The notes under the pieces: model-generated
The model's database searches: none
What the model was told of the DNA's origin: nothing
What the model saw: the letters and a program-made list of their open reading frames with translations, nothing else
Source: Sphingopyxis italica
GTDB lineage: Bacteria; Pseudomonadota; Alphaproteobacteria; Sphingomonadales; Sphingomonadaceae
Reading direction: 5' to 3'
DNA: 64,000 nucleotides
Assembly: GCF_011926545.1 (NCBI RefSeq)
Contig: NZ_JAATIT010000006.1
Coordinates: forward strand, 1 to 64,000
In this document: positions 33,418 through 42,470 of the stretch, in pieces
How positions within the stretch are numbered: position 1 is the first letter of the stretch
Layout of the letters: each line of letters begins with the position of its first letter
Made by a program: the position numbers and the translations under genes

Positions 33418-36138
33418 ATGATCCGTACCAGCCTCTTGCTGTCGGCCGCGGCCGCGGCGTTTTCGCTCGTCCAGCCCGCGCACGCCGACGAGGTGCTGCC
33501 CTTCGAGCAGTTCACGCTGTCCAACGGCCTGCGCGTCGTCGTCCACGAGGATCGCAGCACGCCCAAGGTCGCGGTCGCCGTCTGGTATCATGTGGGTTCC
33601 GCCAACGAACCGGCGGGCAAGTCGGGCTTCGCGCATCTCTATGAACATCTGATGTTCAACGGGTCCGAACATCGCGACGACGAATGGTTTCCGCCGCTCC
33701 AGGAAATCGGCGCCTCGGCGGTGAATGGCGCGACCTCTTTCGACCAGACCTATTATTACGAGGTCGTCCCGACCGGGGGGCTCGAACGCGCGCTGTGGAT
33801 GGAATCGGACCGCATGGGCCATTTGCTCGGCGCGATCACGCAGGCCAAGCTCGATGAGCAGCGCGGGGTCGTCCAGAATGAGAAAAGGCAGCGCGAAAGC
33901 CAGCCCTATGCGAAGATGGACGACGTCACCGCGCGGGCGCTGTTCCCGGCGGGACATCCCTATCATCATCCGATCATCGGCTCGATGGACGACCTGAACG
34001 CGGCGTCGCTGGCCGATGTGAAGGATTGGTTCGGCCAATATTATGGCGCCGCCAATGCGGTGCTGTCGCTGTCGGGCGATGTCGATGCGAAGCAGGCGCG
34101 GGCGCTCGCCGAGAAATATTTCGGCAGCGTGGCCGCGGGCCCGCCGGTCGGCCGTGCCACCGCCTGGGTACCGAGCCTGTCCGAAGACAAGCGCGATACG
34201 ATGCTCGACAATGTGCCGCAGGCGGCGGTGTCGTGGAGTTGGGCGGTGCCCGGGCGCGGCACGCCGCAGTCCTCGACGCTGCGCGCCGCCGCGAGCGCGC
34301 TCGGCAGCGGCAAGACGTCGCGGCTCTACAAGGCGCTGGTTCTCGACCGGCCGCTCGCGACGTCGGTGTCGGTCAATTACCAGCCGATGGCGGTCGCGGG
34401 CATCTTCTCGATCGACGCGCGGCTGAAGGCCGGGGTCGATCCGAAAGCGGCCGAGGCCGCGATCGAGCGGGCGGTCGGCAGCTTCCTTGCGAGCGGCCCC
34501 ACCGCCGACGAGTTGAAGCGCGCGAAGGTGACCAATTACGGCAACAATATCCGCGCGCTGGAGTCGGTCTATGTCCGCGCGATGGCGCTTGCGGACGGGC
34601 TGATCTTTGCGAACAATCCGGCCGAATATGCCGAGGACAACAAGCGTTTCGACGCCGTCACCGGGCCGGCGGTGCTCGCCGACGCCAAAGACTGGCTGAC
34701 CCGCGGCGCGCACAAGTTGACGGTGCTTCCCTATGCGGCGCACAGCACGACCGTGGACGGCGCCGACCGCAGCAAGCTGCCCGATCTCGCGGCCTCGCCC
34801 GGCCTGACGCTGCCGGTCGCCGAGGAGGCGCGGCTTTCGAACGGCATTCGCGTCGTCTTTTCGCCGCGCCGCAAGGTGCCGACGGTCGACATGGCGATCG
34901 TGTTCGACGCGGGGACAGCGGCCGACGCACCCGACAAAAAGGGGCTTGGCGGTTTCACCTTGCAGTTGATGGGCGACGGCCCGGCCGGTCTGACCGCGCA
35001 GGCGTTCGAGGAGCAGCAGGCGGCGCTCGGCGCGCGGCTTCATGCGAGTTCGGGTAGCGACACGACGAGCTTTCTGCTCTCTTCGCTCAGCCGCGAGCTG
35101 CCCGCGACGATTGCGCTATGGGCGAATTATGTCCGCAATCCGGGCTTCCGCGCCGAGGATATGGAGCGCGCTCGCACACTCAGCCTGTCGGGCATTTCGC
35201 AATCGCTCGCCGAACCCACCGCGATCGCGCAGCGGACCTTTACCAATGTCCTTTACGGTGCGGCGCATCCCTATGGCGCGCAGCTTGGCGGGCGGGCCGA
35301 TACGCTGAACGCCTTCACGCGCGCCGATGTCGCCGGCTGGCATGCGAACTGGGTGCGTCCCGACAATGCGGTGATCTACGCCAGCGGCGACACGACGCTG
35401 GCGACGCTGACGGCGCTGCTCGAAAAAGGCTTCGGCGGCTGGACGCCGCCCGCGGAGGCCAAGGGCGGCAAGGCCGTGCCCGCAATCCCGTTCGCGACCG
35501 CGAGCCGGGTGGTGCTGGTCGACAAGCCGGGGGCGCTCCAGTCGGTGATCCGCGTCGGCCAGTTGCTGCCCGACGGGCTCGATCCGCGCAACTTCGACTA
35601 TGATGCCGCGAACGGCGTGCTCGGCGGCAGCTTCACCGCGCGGCTCAACATGAACCTGCGCGAAGCGAAGGGCTGGACCTATGGCGCGAGCAGTTTCATC
35701 AACGCGCAGCGCGGGCCGCAGAATTTCGGCGTGGCGACGAGCGTGCAGACCGACAAGACGGCGGAGGCGCTGGCGGAGATCGACAAGGAAATCCGCACGA
35801 TCCGGGGCGAGCGCCCCGCAACGCAGGCCGAGCTCGACATGATGGTGAAGGGCAATGTGCTGGCGCTGCCCGGGCAGTTCGAAACGAACCAGGCGTTCGT
35901 CAGCTACCTGCAATATGTGTCGCTCTACGACAAACCCTATGACTATCTGGCGAGCCTGCCGGCCAAATATGGTGCGCTGACGCCCGCGGCGATCACCAAG
36001 GCGGCGGACGAGATGCTGCGTCCCGACGCGATGAGCTGGGTGATCGTCGGCGACCTGTCGAAGATCGAGGCGAAGATACGCGCGCTGGGTCTCGGCACCG
36101 TCGAGGTGTGGGATGCCGAGGGACGAAAATTGCGCTGA
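33418..36138 (+). CDS. Secreted M16 zinc metalloprotease, two-domain (pitrilysin family)
   Basis: 906 residues with signal peptide (MIRTSLLLSAAAAAFSLVQP, AHA). The inverted zinc motif HLYEH (His73, Glu76, His77) and the downstream Glu in LDEQRGVVQNEKRQ complete the active site of the first half. The second half (LPVAEEARLSNGIRVVFSPR onward) is the catalytically inert partner domain. It degrades peptides inside a clamshell chamber. ATG 33418 follows AGGAG (33404-33408) and starts the signal peptide. Position after a TonB receptor resembles the FusA/FusC arrangement, in which an M16 protease cuts an imported protein to release iron; that parallel is inference. Confidence 0.93.
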   Translation: MIRTSLLLSAAAAAFSLVQPAHADEVLPFEQFTLSNGLRVVVHEDRSTPKVAVAVWYHVGSANEPAGKSGFAHLYEHLMFNGSEHRDDEWFPPLQEIGASAVNGATSFDQTYYYEVVPTGGLERALWMESDRMGHLLGAITQAKLDEQRGVVQNEKRQRESQPYAKMDDVTARALFPAGHPYHHPIIGSMDDLNAASLADVKDWFGQYYGAANAVLSLSGDVDAKQARALAEKYFGSVAAGPPVGRATAWVPSLSEDKRDTMLDNVPQAAVSWSWAVPGRGTPQSSTLRAAASALGSGKTSRLYKALVLDRPLATSVSVNYQPMAVAGIFSIDARLKAGVDPKAAEAAIERAVGSFLASGPTADELKRAKVTNYGNNIRALESVYVRAMALADGLIFANNPAEYAEDNKRFDAVTGPAVLADAKDWLTRGAHKLTVLPYAAHSTTVDGADRSKLPDLAASPGLTLPVAEEARLSNGIRVVFSPRRKVPTVDMAIVFDAGTAADAPDKKGLGGFTLQLMGDGPAGLTAQAFEEQQAALGARLHASSGSDTTSFLLSSLSRELPATIALWANYVRNPGFRAEDMERARTLSLSGISQSLAEPTAIAQRTFTNVLYGAAHPYGAQLGGRADTLNAFTRADVAGWHANWVRPDNAVIYASGDTTLATLTALLEKGFGGWTPPAEAKGGKAVPAIPFATASRVVLVDKPGALQSVIRVGQLLPDGLDPRNFDYDAANGVLGGSFTARLNMNLREAKGWTYGASSFINAQRGPQNFGVATSVQTDKTAEALAEIDKEIRTIRGERPATQAELDMMVKGNVLALPGQFETNQAFVSYLQYVSLYDKPYDYLASLPAKYGALTPAAITKAADEMLRPDAMSWVIVGDLSKIEAKIRALGLGTVEVWDAEGRKLR

Positions 36139-36147
36139 CGACCGCTG

Positions 36148-36936
36148 CTATTGCCCGAAGGCGGCGCTGGAGGCGTTCGCCGGCAGCGCCGCCGCGCTGC
36201 CGGCGAGCATCACGGCGGCGCCGACGAGAATGAGCGTCGGGGCGCCCGCCGCGAAGGATTTGGTCGCGAGGTCGAGAAGGTCGAGCCTGGTGACGAGCCG
36301 CCGCTCGCCGGGGCCGCTGACCTCGCAGGCGATCATCACTGGCATCTCGCCCGGCATCCCCGCCTGCATCAGCCCGCGCCTGATTTCGCCCGCCGCCTCG
36401 CGTCCCATGTAAAAGGCGAGGGTTGATCCGCCACGCGCCAGCGAAGACCAGTCGATGTCGAGCGCGGCGCCGCGGCGGCTGTGAGCGGTGACGAAGCGGA
36501 CGTCGCGCGCGACGCCGCGCAGCGACAGCGACATCCCCGCCGATGCGGCGGCGGCGCTCGCGGCGGTGATGCCGGGGCAGATGTGGACGGGAAAGCCGGC
36601 TTCTTTCAGCGCGCCGATCTCCTCGGTCGCGCGGCCGAACAGCGTCGGGTCGCCGCCTTTCAGCCGGACGACGCGCTTGCCGGCCCGTGCGGCAGCGACG
36701 AGGAGGGCGTCGATGGTCGCCTGATCCTTCGAATGGCGGCCCGACCGTTTGCCGACGCTGACGCGCTCGGTGCGCGCGGGGATGAGATCGAGGACGCCGC
36801 TGCCGACGAGCGCGTCGTAAAAGACGACGTCAGCGCTTTCGATCAGGCGCACCGCCTTCATGGCGAGCAATTCGGGGTCGCCGGGGCCGGCGCCCACCAG
36901 CCATACCGTGCCGGGGGGAAAGTCGTCAGGCCGCAT
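36148..36936 (-). CDS. cobA: Uroporphyrinogen-III C-methyltransferase
   Basis: 262 residues. SAM-dependent double methylation of uroporphyrinogen III to precorrin-2, the first step to sirohaem needed by NirB. Motifs: VWLVGAGPGDPELLAMKAVR, VVRLKGGDPTLFGRATEE, CPGITAASAAAA and AFYMGREAAG. It is the last gene of the narK-nirB-nirD-nasA operon and overlaps the nasA stop by 11 bases. The C-terminus (ASSAAFGQ) ends nine bases from the converging M16 protease gene. Confidence 0.95.
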   Translation of the reverse strand: MRPDDFPPGTVWLVGAGPGDPELLAMKAVRLIESADVVFYDALVGSGVLDLIPARTERVSVGKRSGRHSKDQATIDALLVAAARAGKRVVRLKGGDPTLFGRATEEIGALKEAGFPVHICPGITAASAAAASAGMSLSLRGVARDVRFVTAHSRRGAALDIDWSSLARGGSTLAFYMGREAAGEIRRGLMQAGMPGEMPVMIACEVSGPGERRLVTRLDLLDLATKSFAAGAPTLILVGAAVMLAGSAAALPANASSAAFGQ

Positions 36937-39571
36937 CGCTCGTCTCCTCGGTCAATATGCGCGCGAGCGCGGGGCGGCACGAACCGCAATTGGTGCCGGC
37001 GCCCAGCGCGCCGCCGATCGCCGCGACGTCGGCGAGGCTCTGGTCGCGGATCGCGGCGACGATCGTTTTCAATCCGACGTCGAAGCAGACGCAGATGACC
37101 GGGCCGCGGTCGATCTGTGCCCCCGGCGCGCGGCCGGCGAGCAAGGTCGGCGCGATGTCGGGCGCGCTCAATTGTGCGATCAGCCAGTCGCGCGGCGGCA
37201 GTTCGCCGGTTTCGGTGACGAAGAGCGCGCCGGCGAGGCGGCCGCCCGCGACGATGGCGATGCGCCGCGTTCCGCGCGCGGCGTCTTGTGCCTCGATGCG
37301 CTCGCCCTTGGGAAGCAGCGCTTCGATCGTTTTGAGGTCGCCGTTGCCCGCGATCTCCCACATCACGCCCGCGGGCACGGCGACGCGCGTTGCCCACAAG
37401 CAGCGCGGCGTTTCGGCCAATTCGTGCGCGAGCAGCAGGAAGCCGCGCCATTTGGGTGTTACGGCGGAGATCGACGCGGGAGTGCGCTTGAAACCCGGCT
37501 GGCCCGATAGGGGGTCGACGAGGGGACGCGGGAGCAGCCCGGTGCGGCCGCCACTGGCCGTGCGGTCCGTCCAGTGGATCGGCACGAACAGCTCGCCGGG
37601 GCGCTGGCCCGCGTGGAAGGCGACGCGATAGAGGCTGTCGCCCTGCGGGGTCTCGACGCGCGCGAGGCCGCCGTCGGTCAGGCCGAGCCGCGCGCCGTCG
37701 TCGGGGTGGACCTCGACGAGCGGCTCTTCGCGGTGGCGCGCGAGCTTGGGCGCGAGGCCGGTGCGCGTCATGCTGTGCCATTGATCGCGATAACGCCCCG
37801 TGTTGAGCGTCAGCGGCCATTGGACGAGCGGCTCGGGCATCGCCTTTTGCGCGACGGCGACCAGCCGCGCGCGGCCGTCCCCGGTGGAAAAGCGGCCGTC
37901 GGCGAAAGGTCGGTCGCCGCCCCAGCGAAAGGGCTTCATCGCGTCATAGGCGGCATTGCCGCCTTGGGCCGCGCCCGGCAGCGCGAAGCGGCGCGCGCCA
38001 TCATTGTCGTAGTTCGACAGGCGGCAATGCTCACGCCAGATGTCGGCGGGCCGGTCGTAGGCGAACGCATTTTTCCACCCCATGCGCCGCGCGACCTCCT
38101 TGACGATCCACCAGTCGGGCATCGCTTCGCCCGGCAGCGCGAACAGCGCACGCTGGCGGCTGATCATACGGTCGCTGCCCGTGACGGTGCCCTCCTTTTC
38201 GCCCCATGCCGCGGCGGGGAGGCGGACATGCGCGAAGGCGCCGGTGTCGGTCCTTTCGATCACGTCGCTGACGACCACGAAGGGACAGGCGGCGAGCGCC
38301 TCGCGCACGCGGTTCGCGTCGGGCATCGACACGGCGGGGTTGGTGGCCATGACCCACAGCGCCTTGATCCGGCCCTCGCCGATAGCGCGGAACATATCGA
38401 CGGCTTTCAGGCCGGGCTTTTCCGCCATCGTGGGCGCGGCCCAGAAGCGCTGGACGCGGGCGCGGTTTTCGGGCGCGAAATCCATATGCGCCGCGAGCGT
38501 CGAGGCGAGACCGCCGACCTCGCGCCCGCCCATCGCATTGGGCTGGCCGGTGATCGAAAAGGGCGCGGCGCCGGGCTTGCCGATCCGCCCGGTCGCGAGA
38601 TGGAGGTTGGTGATCGCATTGACCTGATCGGTGCCCGCGGTCGACTGGTTGATCCCCTGACTGAACAGGGTGACGGTGCGCGGGGTGGCGGCGAACAGTT
38701 CGTAGAAATGCCTGAGGTCGGCGGCGGGCACGTCGCAAGTGCGCGCCACCGACCACAGGTCATTCCCCTCTCCAAGCTGGTTCCAGAAATCTTGCGGAAC
38801 CGCGACATGCGCGGCGAGATAGGCTTCGTCGATGGCGCCCGCCTCGCGGCAATGCCGGAGCAGCCCGTTCATCAGCGCGACGTCGCTGCCCGGGCGGAGG
38901 GGCAGGTGAAGATCGGCTTCCTCGGCGGTCTCGGTGCGGCGCGGGTCGATGACGACGAGCTTCGCGCCCGCCTCGCAGCGCGCGCGGATGCGCTGATAGA
39001 CGATCGGATGGCACCAGGCGGTGTTCGACCCGACGAGGACGAACAGGTCGGCCGCATCCAGATCGTCATAAGTCGCGGGCACGACATCTTCACCGAACGC
39101 GCGCATGTGGCCCGCGACCGCGCTCGACATGCAGAGGCGCGAATTGGTGTCGATGTTCGCGGTGCCGATGAAGCCCTTCATCAGCTTGTTCGCGACGTAA
39201 TAATCTTCGGTGAGGAGCTGGCCCGAGACATAGAAGGCGACGCTGTTCGGGCCGTGGCGGGCGATCGTTTCTTTGAACCGCTTGGCGACCAGATCGAGCG
39301 CCTTGTCCCAGCTGGCGCGCTTGCCCGCGATCATCGGCGCGAGCAGGCGGCCTTCGAGGCCAACCGTCTCGCCGAGGTGCGTCCCCTTCGAGCAGAGGCG
39401 CCCGCGGTTGGCGGGATGATCGGGGTCGCCCGCGATCTCGACTGTCCGCTCGCCGGTTACCCTCGCGCGAATGCCGCAGCCGACGCCGCAATAGGCGCAG
39501 GTGGTTCTGATAGCCCTCTCCCCTTCAGGGGAGAGGGTTGGGAGAGCGGGATAGGGCGGGGAAATGCTCAA
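36926..39571 (-). CDS. nasA: Assimilatory nitrate reductase catalytic subunit with C-terminal BFD domain
   Basis: 881 residues. Reduces nitrate to nitrite in the cytoplasm with a molybdopterin guanine dinucleotide cofactor. Near the N-terminus CAYCGVGCG with a later CSKG binds a 4Fe-4S cluster; the molybdopterin domains follow (DTNSRLCMSSAVAG, LFSQGINQSTAGTDQ, TGQPNAMGGREVGG); the C-terminus carries a BFD-like 2Fe-2S domain (VICVCFDVG and CGSCRPALA). The first about 20 codons are odd: PALPTLSPEGERAI is encoded by a palindromic repeat at 39514-39537, and no later ATG/GTG/TTG precedes CAYCG. The natural start may have been displaced or extended by the repeat. Confidence 0.95.
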   Translation of the reverse strand: MSISPPYPALPTLSPEGERAIRTTCAYCGVGCGIRARVTGERTVEIAGDPDHPANRGRLCSKGTHLGETVGLEGRLLAPMIAGKRASWDKALDLVAKRFKETIARHGPNSVAFYVSGQLLTEDYYVANKLMKGFIGTANIDTNSRLCMSSAVAGHMRAFGEDVVPATYDDLDAADLFVLVGSNTAWCHPIVYQRIRARCEAGAKLVVIDPRRTETAEEADLHLPLRPGSDVALMNGLLRHCREAGAIDEAYLAAHVAVPQDFWNQLGEGNDLWSVARTCDVPAADLRHFYELFAATPRTVTLFSQGINQSTAGTDQVNAITNLHLATGRIGKPGAAPFSITGQPNAMGGREVGGLASTLAAHMDFAPENRARVQRFWAAPTMAEKPGLKAVDMFRAIGEGRIKALWVMATNPAVSMPDANRVREALAACPFVVVSDVIERTDTGAFAHVRLPAAAWGEKEGTVTGSDRMISRQRALFALPGEAMPDWWIVKEVARRMGWKNAFAYDRPADIWREHCRLSNYDNDGARRFALPGAAQGGNAAYDAMKPFRWGGDRPFADGRFSTGDGRARLVAVAQKAMPEPLVQWPLTLNTGRYRDQWHSMTRTGLAPKLARHREEPLVEVHPDDGARLGLTDGGLARVETPQGDSLYRVAFHAGQRPGELFVPIHWTDRTASGGRTGLLPRPLVDPLSGQPGFKRTPASISAVTPKWRGFLLLAHELAETPRCLWATRVAVPAGVMWEIAGNGDLKTIEALLPKGERIEAQDAARGTRRIAIVAGGRLAGALFVTETGELPPRDWLIAQLSAPDIAPTLLAGRAPGAQIDRGPVICVCFDVGLKTIVAAIRDQSLADVAAIGGALGAGTNCGSCRPALARILTEETSDAA

Positions 39572-39616
39572 CGGTCGTTCCCCTCTCCCCGGCCCTCTCC
39601 CCTGAAGGGGAGAGGG
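39514..39616. repeat. Pair of inverted palindromic repeats (REPIN-like) at the nasA start
   Basis: Two perfect hairpins with 10-base arms CCCTCTCCCC/GGGGAGAGGG, at 39514-39537 (loop TTCA) and 39593-39616 (loop TGAA), stand in opposite orientation. The spacer also contains related GAGAG/CTCTC words. This is the layout of a REP doublet. The left copy lies inside the nasA reading frame and the right copy ends five bases from the nirD stop. Confidence 0.85.
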
Positions 39617-39620
39617 GGAT

Positions 39621-39965
39621 TCACGCCGCCGCCTTCAGGGTGCTGGCGCGGCAGATGAGGACGCGGCCGCCGTCGATCTTCACCGGCACGGTTGGCGTGC
39701 AGCCCTTGTCCTCGCCGAGCGCCTCGCCCGTCGACAGGCTGATCCGCCAATTGTGCAGCGGACAGGCGACCGCGCCGCCGTGGACGATCCCCTGGCTCAG
39801 CCGCCCATGTTTGTGCGGGCAGCGGTCGAGCAGCGCGAAGACCTTCCCCTCGGCAGTGCGGAAGAGAGCGATGTCGTCGCCGCCCTCGACCTGCACCGTG
39901 CGGCTGCCGCGCACCGGGATCTGGTCGATCCAGCCGATGTCGAGCCATTCTGCGGTGGTCGTCAT
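39621..39965 (-). CDS. nirD: Assimilatory nitrite reductase small subunit (Rieske-like)
   Basis: 114 residues with a Rieske-type fold: DRCPHKHGRLSQGIVHGG and ACPLHNWRISLSTGEA place a CxH..CxxH set, so a 2Fe-2S centre is possible (many NirD proteins lack it). It partners NirB in NADH-dependent reduction of nitrite to ammonia. ATG 39965 overlaps the nirB stop by four bases. Confidence 0.95.
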   Translation of the reverse strand: MTTTAEWLDIGWIDQIPVRGSRTVQVEGGDDIALFRTAEGKVFALLDRCPHKHGRLSQGIVHGGAVACPLHNWRISLSTGEALGEDKGCTPTVPVKIDGGRVLICRASTLKAAA

Positions 39966-42442
39966 GCGATTTCCTTCTGCGGGGTGAAGCGCGCCATCGG
40001 CGCATGATGCTCGGCCTCGGCGCCCTCGGCGCGCTGCGCCCACGGGTCGTCCTGCGAAAAGCTCTGAGCATGGAGGAAGCGCGCGCGCAGCGCCTCGCGG
40101 CCGGTATCGTCGTCGGCGATCCGCGATTTGATGTAATCGACCCCGACGCGCTCGATCCATGGTGCGGTGCGCTCAAGGTAACGCGCTTCCTCGCGGTAAA
40201 GCTGGATGAAGGCCGCGCAATAATCCATCGCCTCCTCCTCGGTCGCGACCTTGCAGAGGAGGTCGGTGGCCCGCACATGAATGCCGCCGTTGCCGCCGAC
40301 GTGCAGTTCATAGCCGCTGTCGACGCACACGACGCCGAAATCCTTGATCGTCGCCTCGGCACAATTGCGCGGACAGCCCGACACCGCGATCTTGAACTTG
40401 TGCGGCATCCAGCTGCCCCAGCTCATCCGTTCGATCTTGACCCCGAGCCCGGTCGAATCCTGCGTGCCGAAGCGGCACCATTCGGACCCGACGCAGGTCT
40501 TCACGGTGCGCAGCGCCTTGCCATAGGCGTGGCCCGACACCATCCCGGCGGCGTTGAGATCGGCCCAGACCGCGGGCAGATCCTCCTTCTTGATCCCGAA
40601 GATGTCGAGCCGCTGGCCGCCGGTCACCTTGACCATCGGGGCATCATATTTTTCGACGACGTCGGCGATCGCGCGCAATTCGGTCGGGTTGGTGAGCCCG
40701 CCCCACATGCGCGGCACGACCGAATAGGTGCCGTCTTTCTGAATATTGGCGTGGAGGCGCTCGTTGACGAAGCGGCTCTGCTGATCGTCGACATAATCGC
40801 CGGGCAGGGCGCAGAGCAGATAGTAGTTGAGCGCCGGGCGGCACGAAGAGCAGCCGTCGGGCGTCGTCCAGTGCAGCTTCTGCATCACCTCGGGGATCGA
40901 GCGCATGGCCTGCGCGACGATTTCGCGGCGGACGTCGTCGTGGCCGAAGCTGGTGCATTTGCACATCGTCTTGGGACCCGACTGGACATCGTCGCCGAGC
41001 GTCAGCGCGAGCAGATTCTCGACGAGCCCGGTGCAACTCCCGCAACTCGCCGACGCCTTGCAGGTGCCGCGCACCGTATCGAGGCTGTGCGCGCCCTTGG
41101 CGATGCACGACACGACCTGGCCCTTGGTGACGCCGTTGCAGCCGCAAATCTCGGCATCGTCCGAGAGCGCCGCAACGGCCGCCTTAGGGTCCGCCGCGCC
41201 GCCTCCCGCGGCGAAGGCCTGGCCGAAGATCAGCAGGTCACGAAGCTGCGACACATCTTCCTGCTTCTTGAGCAGGTCGAAATACCAGCTGCCGTCGGCG
41301 GTATCGCCATAAAGCACCGCGCCGACGATGCGGTCGTCCCGGACGATCACGCGCTTGTAGACGCCGCGGCTGGCGTCGCGCAGCACGATATCCTCGCACC
41401 CGTCGCCGCCCGAGAAATCTCCCGCCGAAAACACATCGATCCCCGACACCTTGAGCTTGGTCGACGTTACCGATCCGCGATAGCCCGTCGGTTTCTCGAC
41501 CAACCCGTCGGCTAGGCTGCGGCACATATCCCACAAGGGCGCGACGAGGCCGTAAACCTGTCCGTCATGCTCGACACATTCGCCGACCGCGAGCACTGAA
41601 GGATCGCTGGTCACCATATGATCGTCGACCTGGATGCCGCGCCCGACCGCGAGCCCGGCGTCGCGGGCGAGCTGGGTCGACGGACGGATGCCGACCGCCA
41701 TCACGACGAGGCTGGCCGGGATCAGCGTCCCGTCCTTCAGCTTCACCCCCTCGACCTTGCCGTCGCCGACGATCTCGGCGGTGTCGGCGCCGGTCAGGAT
41801 CGTCTGGCCGCGCGCTTCCAATGCCTGCTTGAGCAGCCAGCCCGCGGCTTCGTCGAGCTGGCGTTCCATCAAGGTCGGCATCAGGTGGATGACCGTGACC
41901 TTCATCCCGCGCAAGCTGAGGCCGTGCGCCGCCTCGAGCCCGAGCAGCCCGCCGCCGATCACCACCGCATCGCCGCCGGCATCGGCGGCGGCGAGCATGG
42001 TGTCGACATCGTCCATGTCGCGAAAGGCGATCACGCCGGGCAAATCCTTGCCGGGCACGGGGATGATGAAGGGGTCGGAGCCGGTCGCGATCAGCAGCTT
42101 GTCATAACTTTCAGCCACGCCGCCGCGCGTCGTCACAATCTTGGCTTCACGGTCGATCCCGACCACCGGATCGCCGGCGACCAGCGCGATGCCGTTCGAC
42201 TTATACCAGTCCGCGTCGTTGATCACGATGTCGTCGAAGCATTTCTCGCCCGCCAGCACGGGCGAGAGCATGATGCGGTTGTAGTTGACGCGCGGCTCGG
42301 TGCCGAAGATCGTCACGCGGTAGCGAGCCGGATCGCGCGCGAGCAATTCCTCGACCGCGCGGCAGCCGGCCATGCCGTTGCCGATCACGATCAGATGTTC
42401 GCGCGTGTCCGCGTCGGGGGAGAGGGGGCTATGTTCCATCAT
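39962..42442 (-). CDS. nirB: Assimilatory nitrite reductase large subunit, NAD(P)H-dependent
   Basis: About 826 residues. Reduces nitrite to ammonia in the cytoplasm. Domain order: FAD/NADH-binding reductase (LIVIGNGMAGCRAVEELLAR, DAVVIGGGLLGLEAAHGLSL), BFD-like 2Fe-2S segment (EICGCNGVTKGQVVSCIA, CGSCTGLVENLL), then the sirohaem/4Fe-4S domain with CVGSEWCRFG and SGCPRNCAEAT supplying four cysteines. ATG 42442 (MMEHSPLSPDADTREH) is used; the longer frame overlapping narK lacks similarity. It sits 28 bases after narK and is coupled to nirD. Confidence 0.96.
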   Translation of the reverse strand: MMEHSPLSPDADTREHLIVIGNGMAGCRAVEELLARDPARYRVTIFGTEPRVNYNRIMLSPVLAGEKCFDDIVINDADWYKSNGIALVAGDPVVGIDREAKIVTTRGGVAESYDKLLIATGSDPFIIPVPGKDLPGVIAFRDMDDVDTMLAAADAGGDAVVIGGGLLGLEAAHGLSLRGMKVTVIHLMPTLMERQLDEAAGWLLKQALEARGQTILTGADTAEIVGDGKVEGVKLKDGTLIPASLVVMAVGIRPSTQLARDAGLAVGRGIQVDDHMVTSDPSVLAVGECVEHDGQVYGLVAPLWDMCRSLADGLVEKPTGYRGSVTSTKLKVSGIDVFSAGDFSGGDGCEDIVLRDASRGVYKRVIVRDDRIVGAVLYGDTADGSWYFDLLKKQEDVSQLRDLLIFGQAFAAGGGAADPKAAVAALSDDAEICGCNGVTKGQVVSCIAKGAHSLDTVRGTCKASASCGSCTGLVENLLALTLGDDVQSGPKTMCKCTSFGHDDVRREIVAQAMRSIPEVMQKLHWTTPDGCSSCRPALNYYLLCALPGDYVDDQQSRFVNERLHANIQKDGTYSVVPRMWGGLTNPTELRAIADVVEKYDAPMVKVTGGQRLDIFGIKKEDLPAVWADLNAAGMVSGHAYGKALRTVKTCVGSEWCRFGTQDSTGLGVKIERMSWGSWMPHKFKIAVSGCPRNCAEATIKDFGVVCVDSGYELHVGGNGGIHVRATDLLCKVATEEEAMDYCAAFIQLYREEARYLERTAPWIERVGVDYIKSRIADDDTGREALRARFLHAQSFSQDDPWAQRAEGAEAEHHAPMARFTPQKEIA

Positions 42443-42470
42443 CGGATCCAGTCGAATATTGGGGAGAGGT

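Noticed and set aside
31117..35043. A 1308-codon open frame on the minus strand
   Set aside because: It runs antisense through the TonB receptor and M16 protease genes, has no domain signature, and its Arg-rich composition is that of a high-GC shadow frame.
28261..36138. Lasso-peptide gene cluster (sigma, FecR and TonB receptor are typical neighbours)
   Set aside because: No precursor, asparagine-synthetase-like cyclase, B protein or isopeptidase was found; the adjacent hydrolase is an M16 protease.
37574..39658. A 694-codon plus-strand open frame
   Set aside because: It is antisense to nasA, whose iron-sulfur and molybdopterin motifs are unmistakable.
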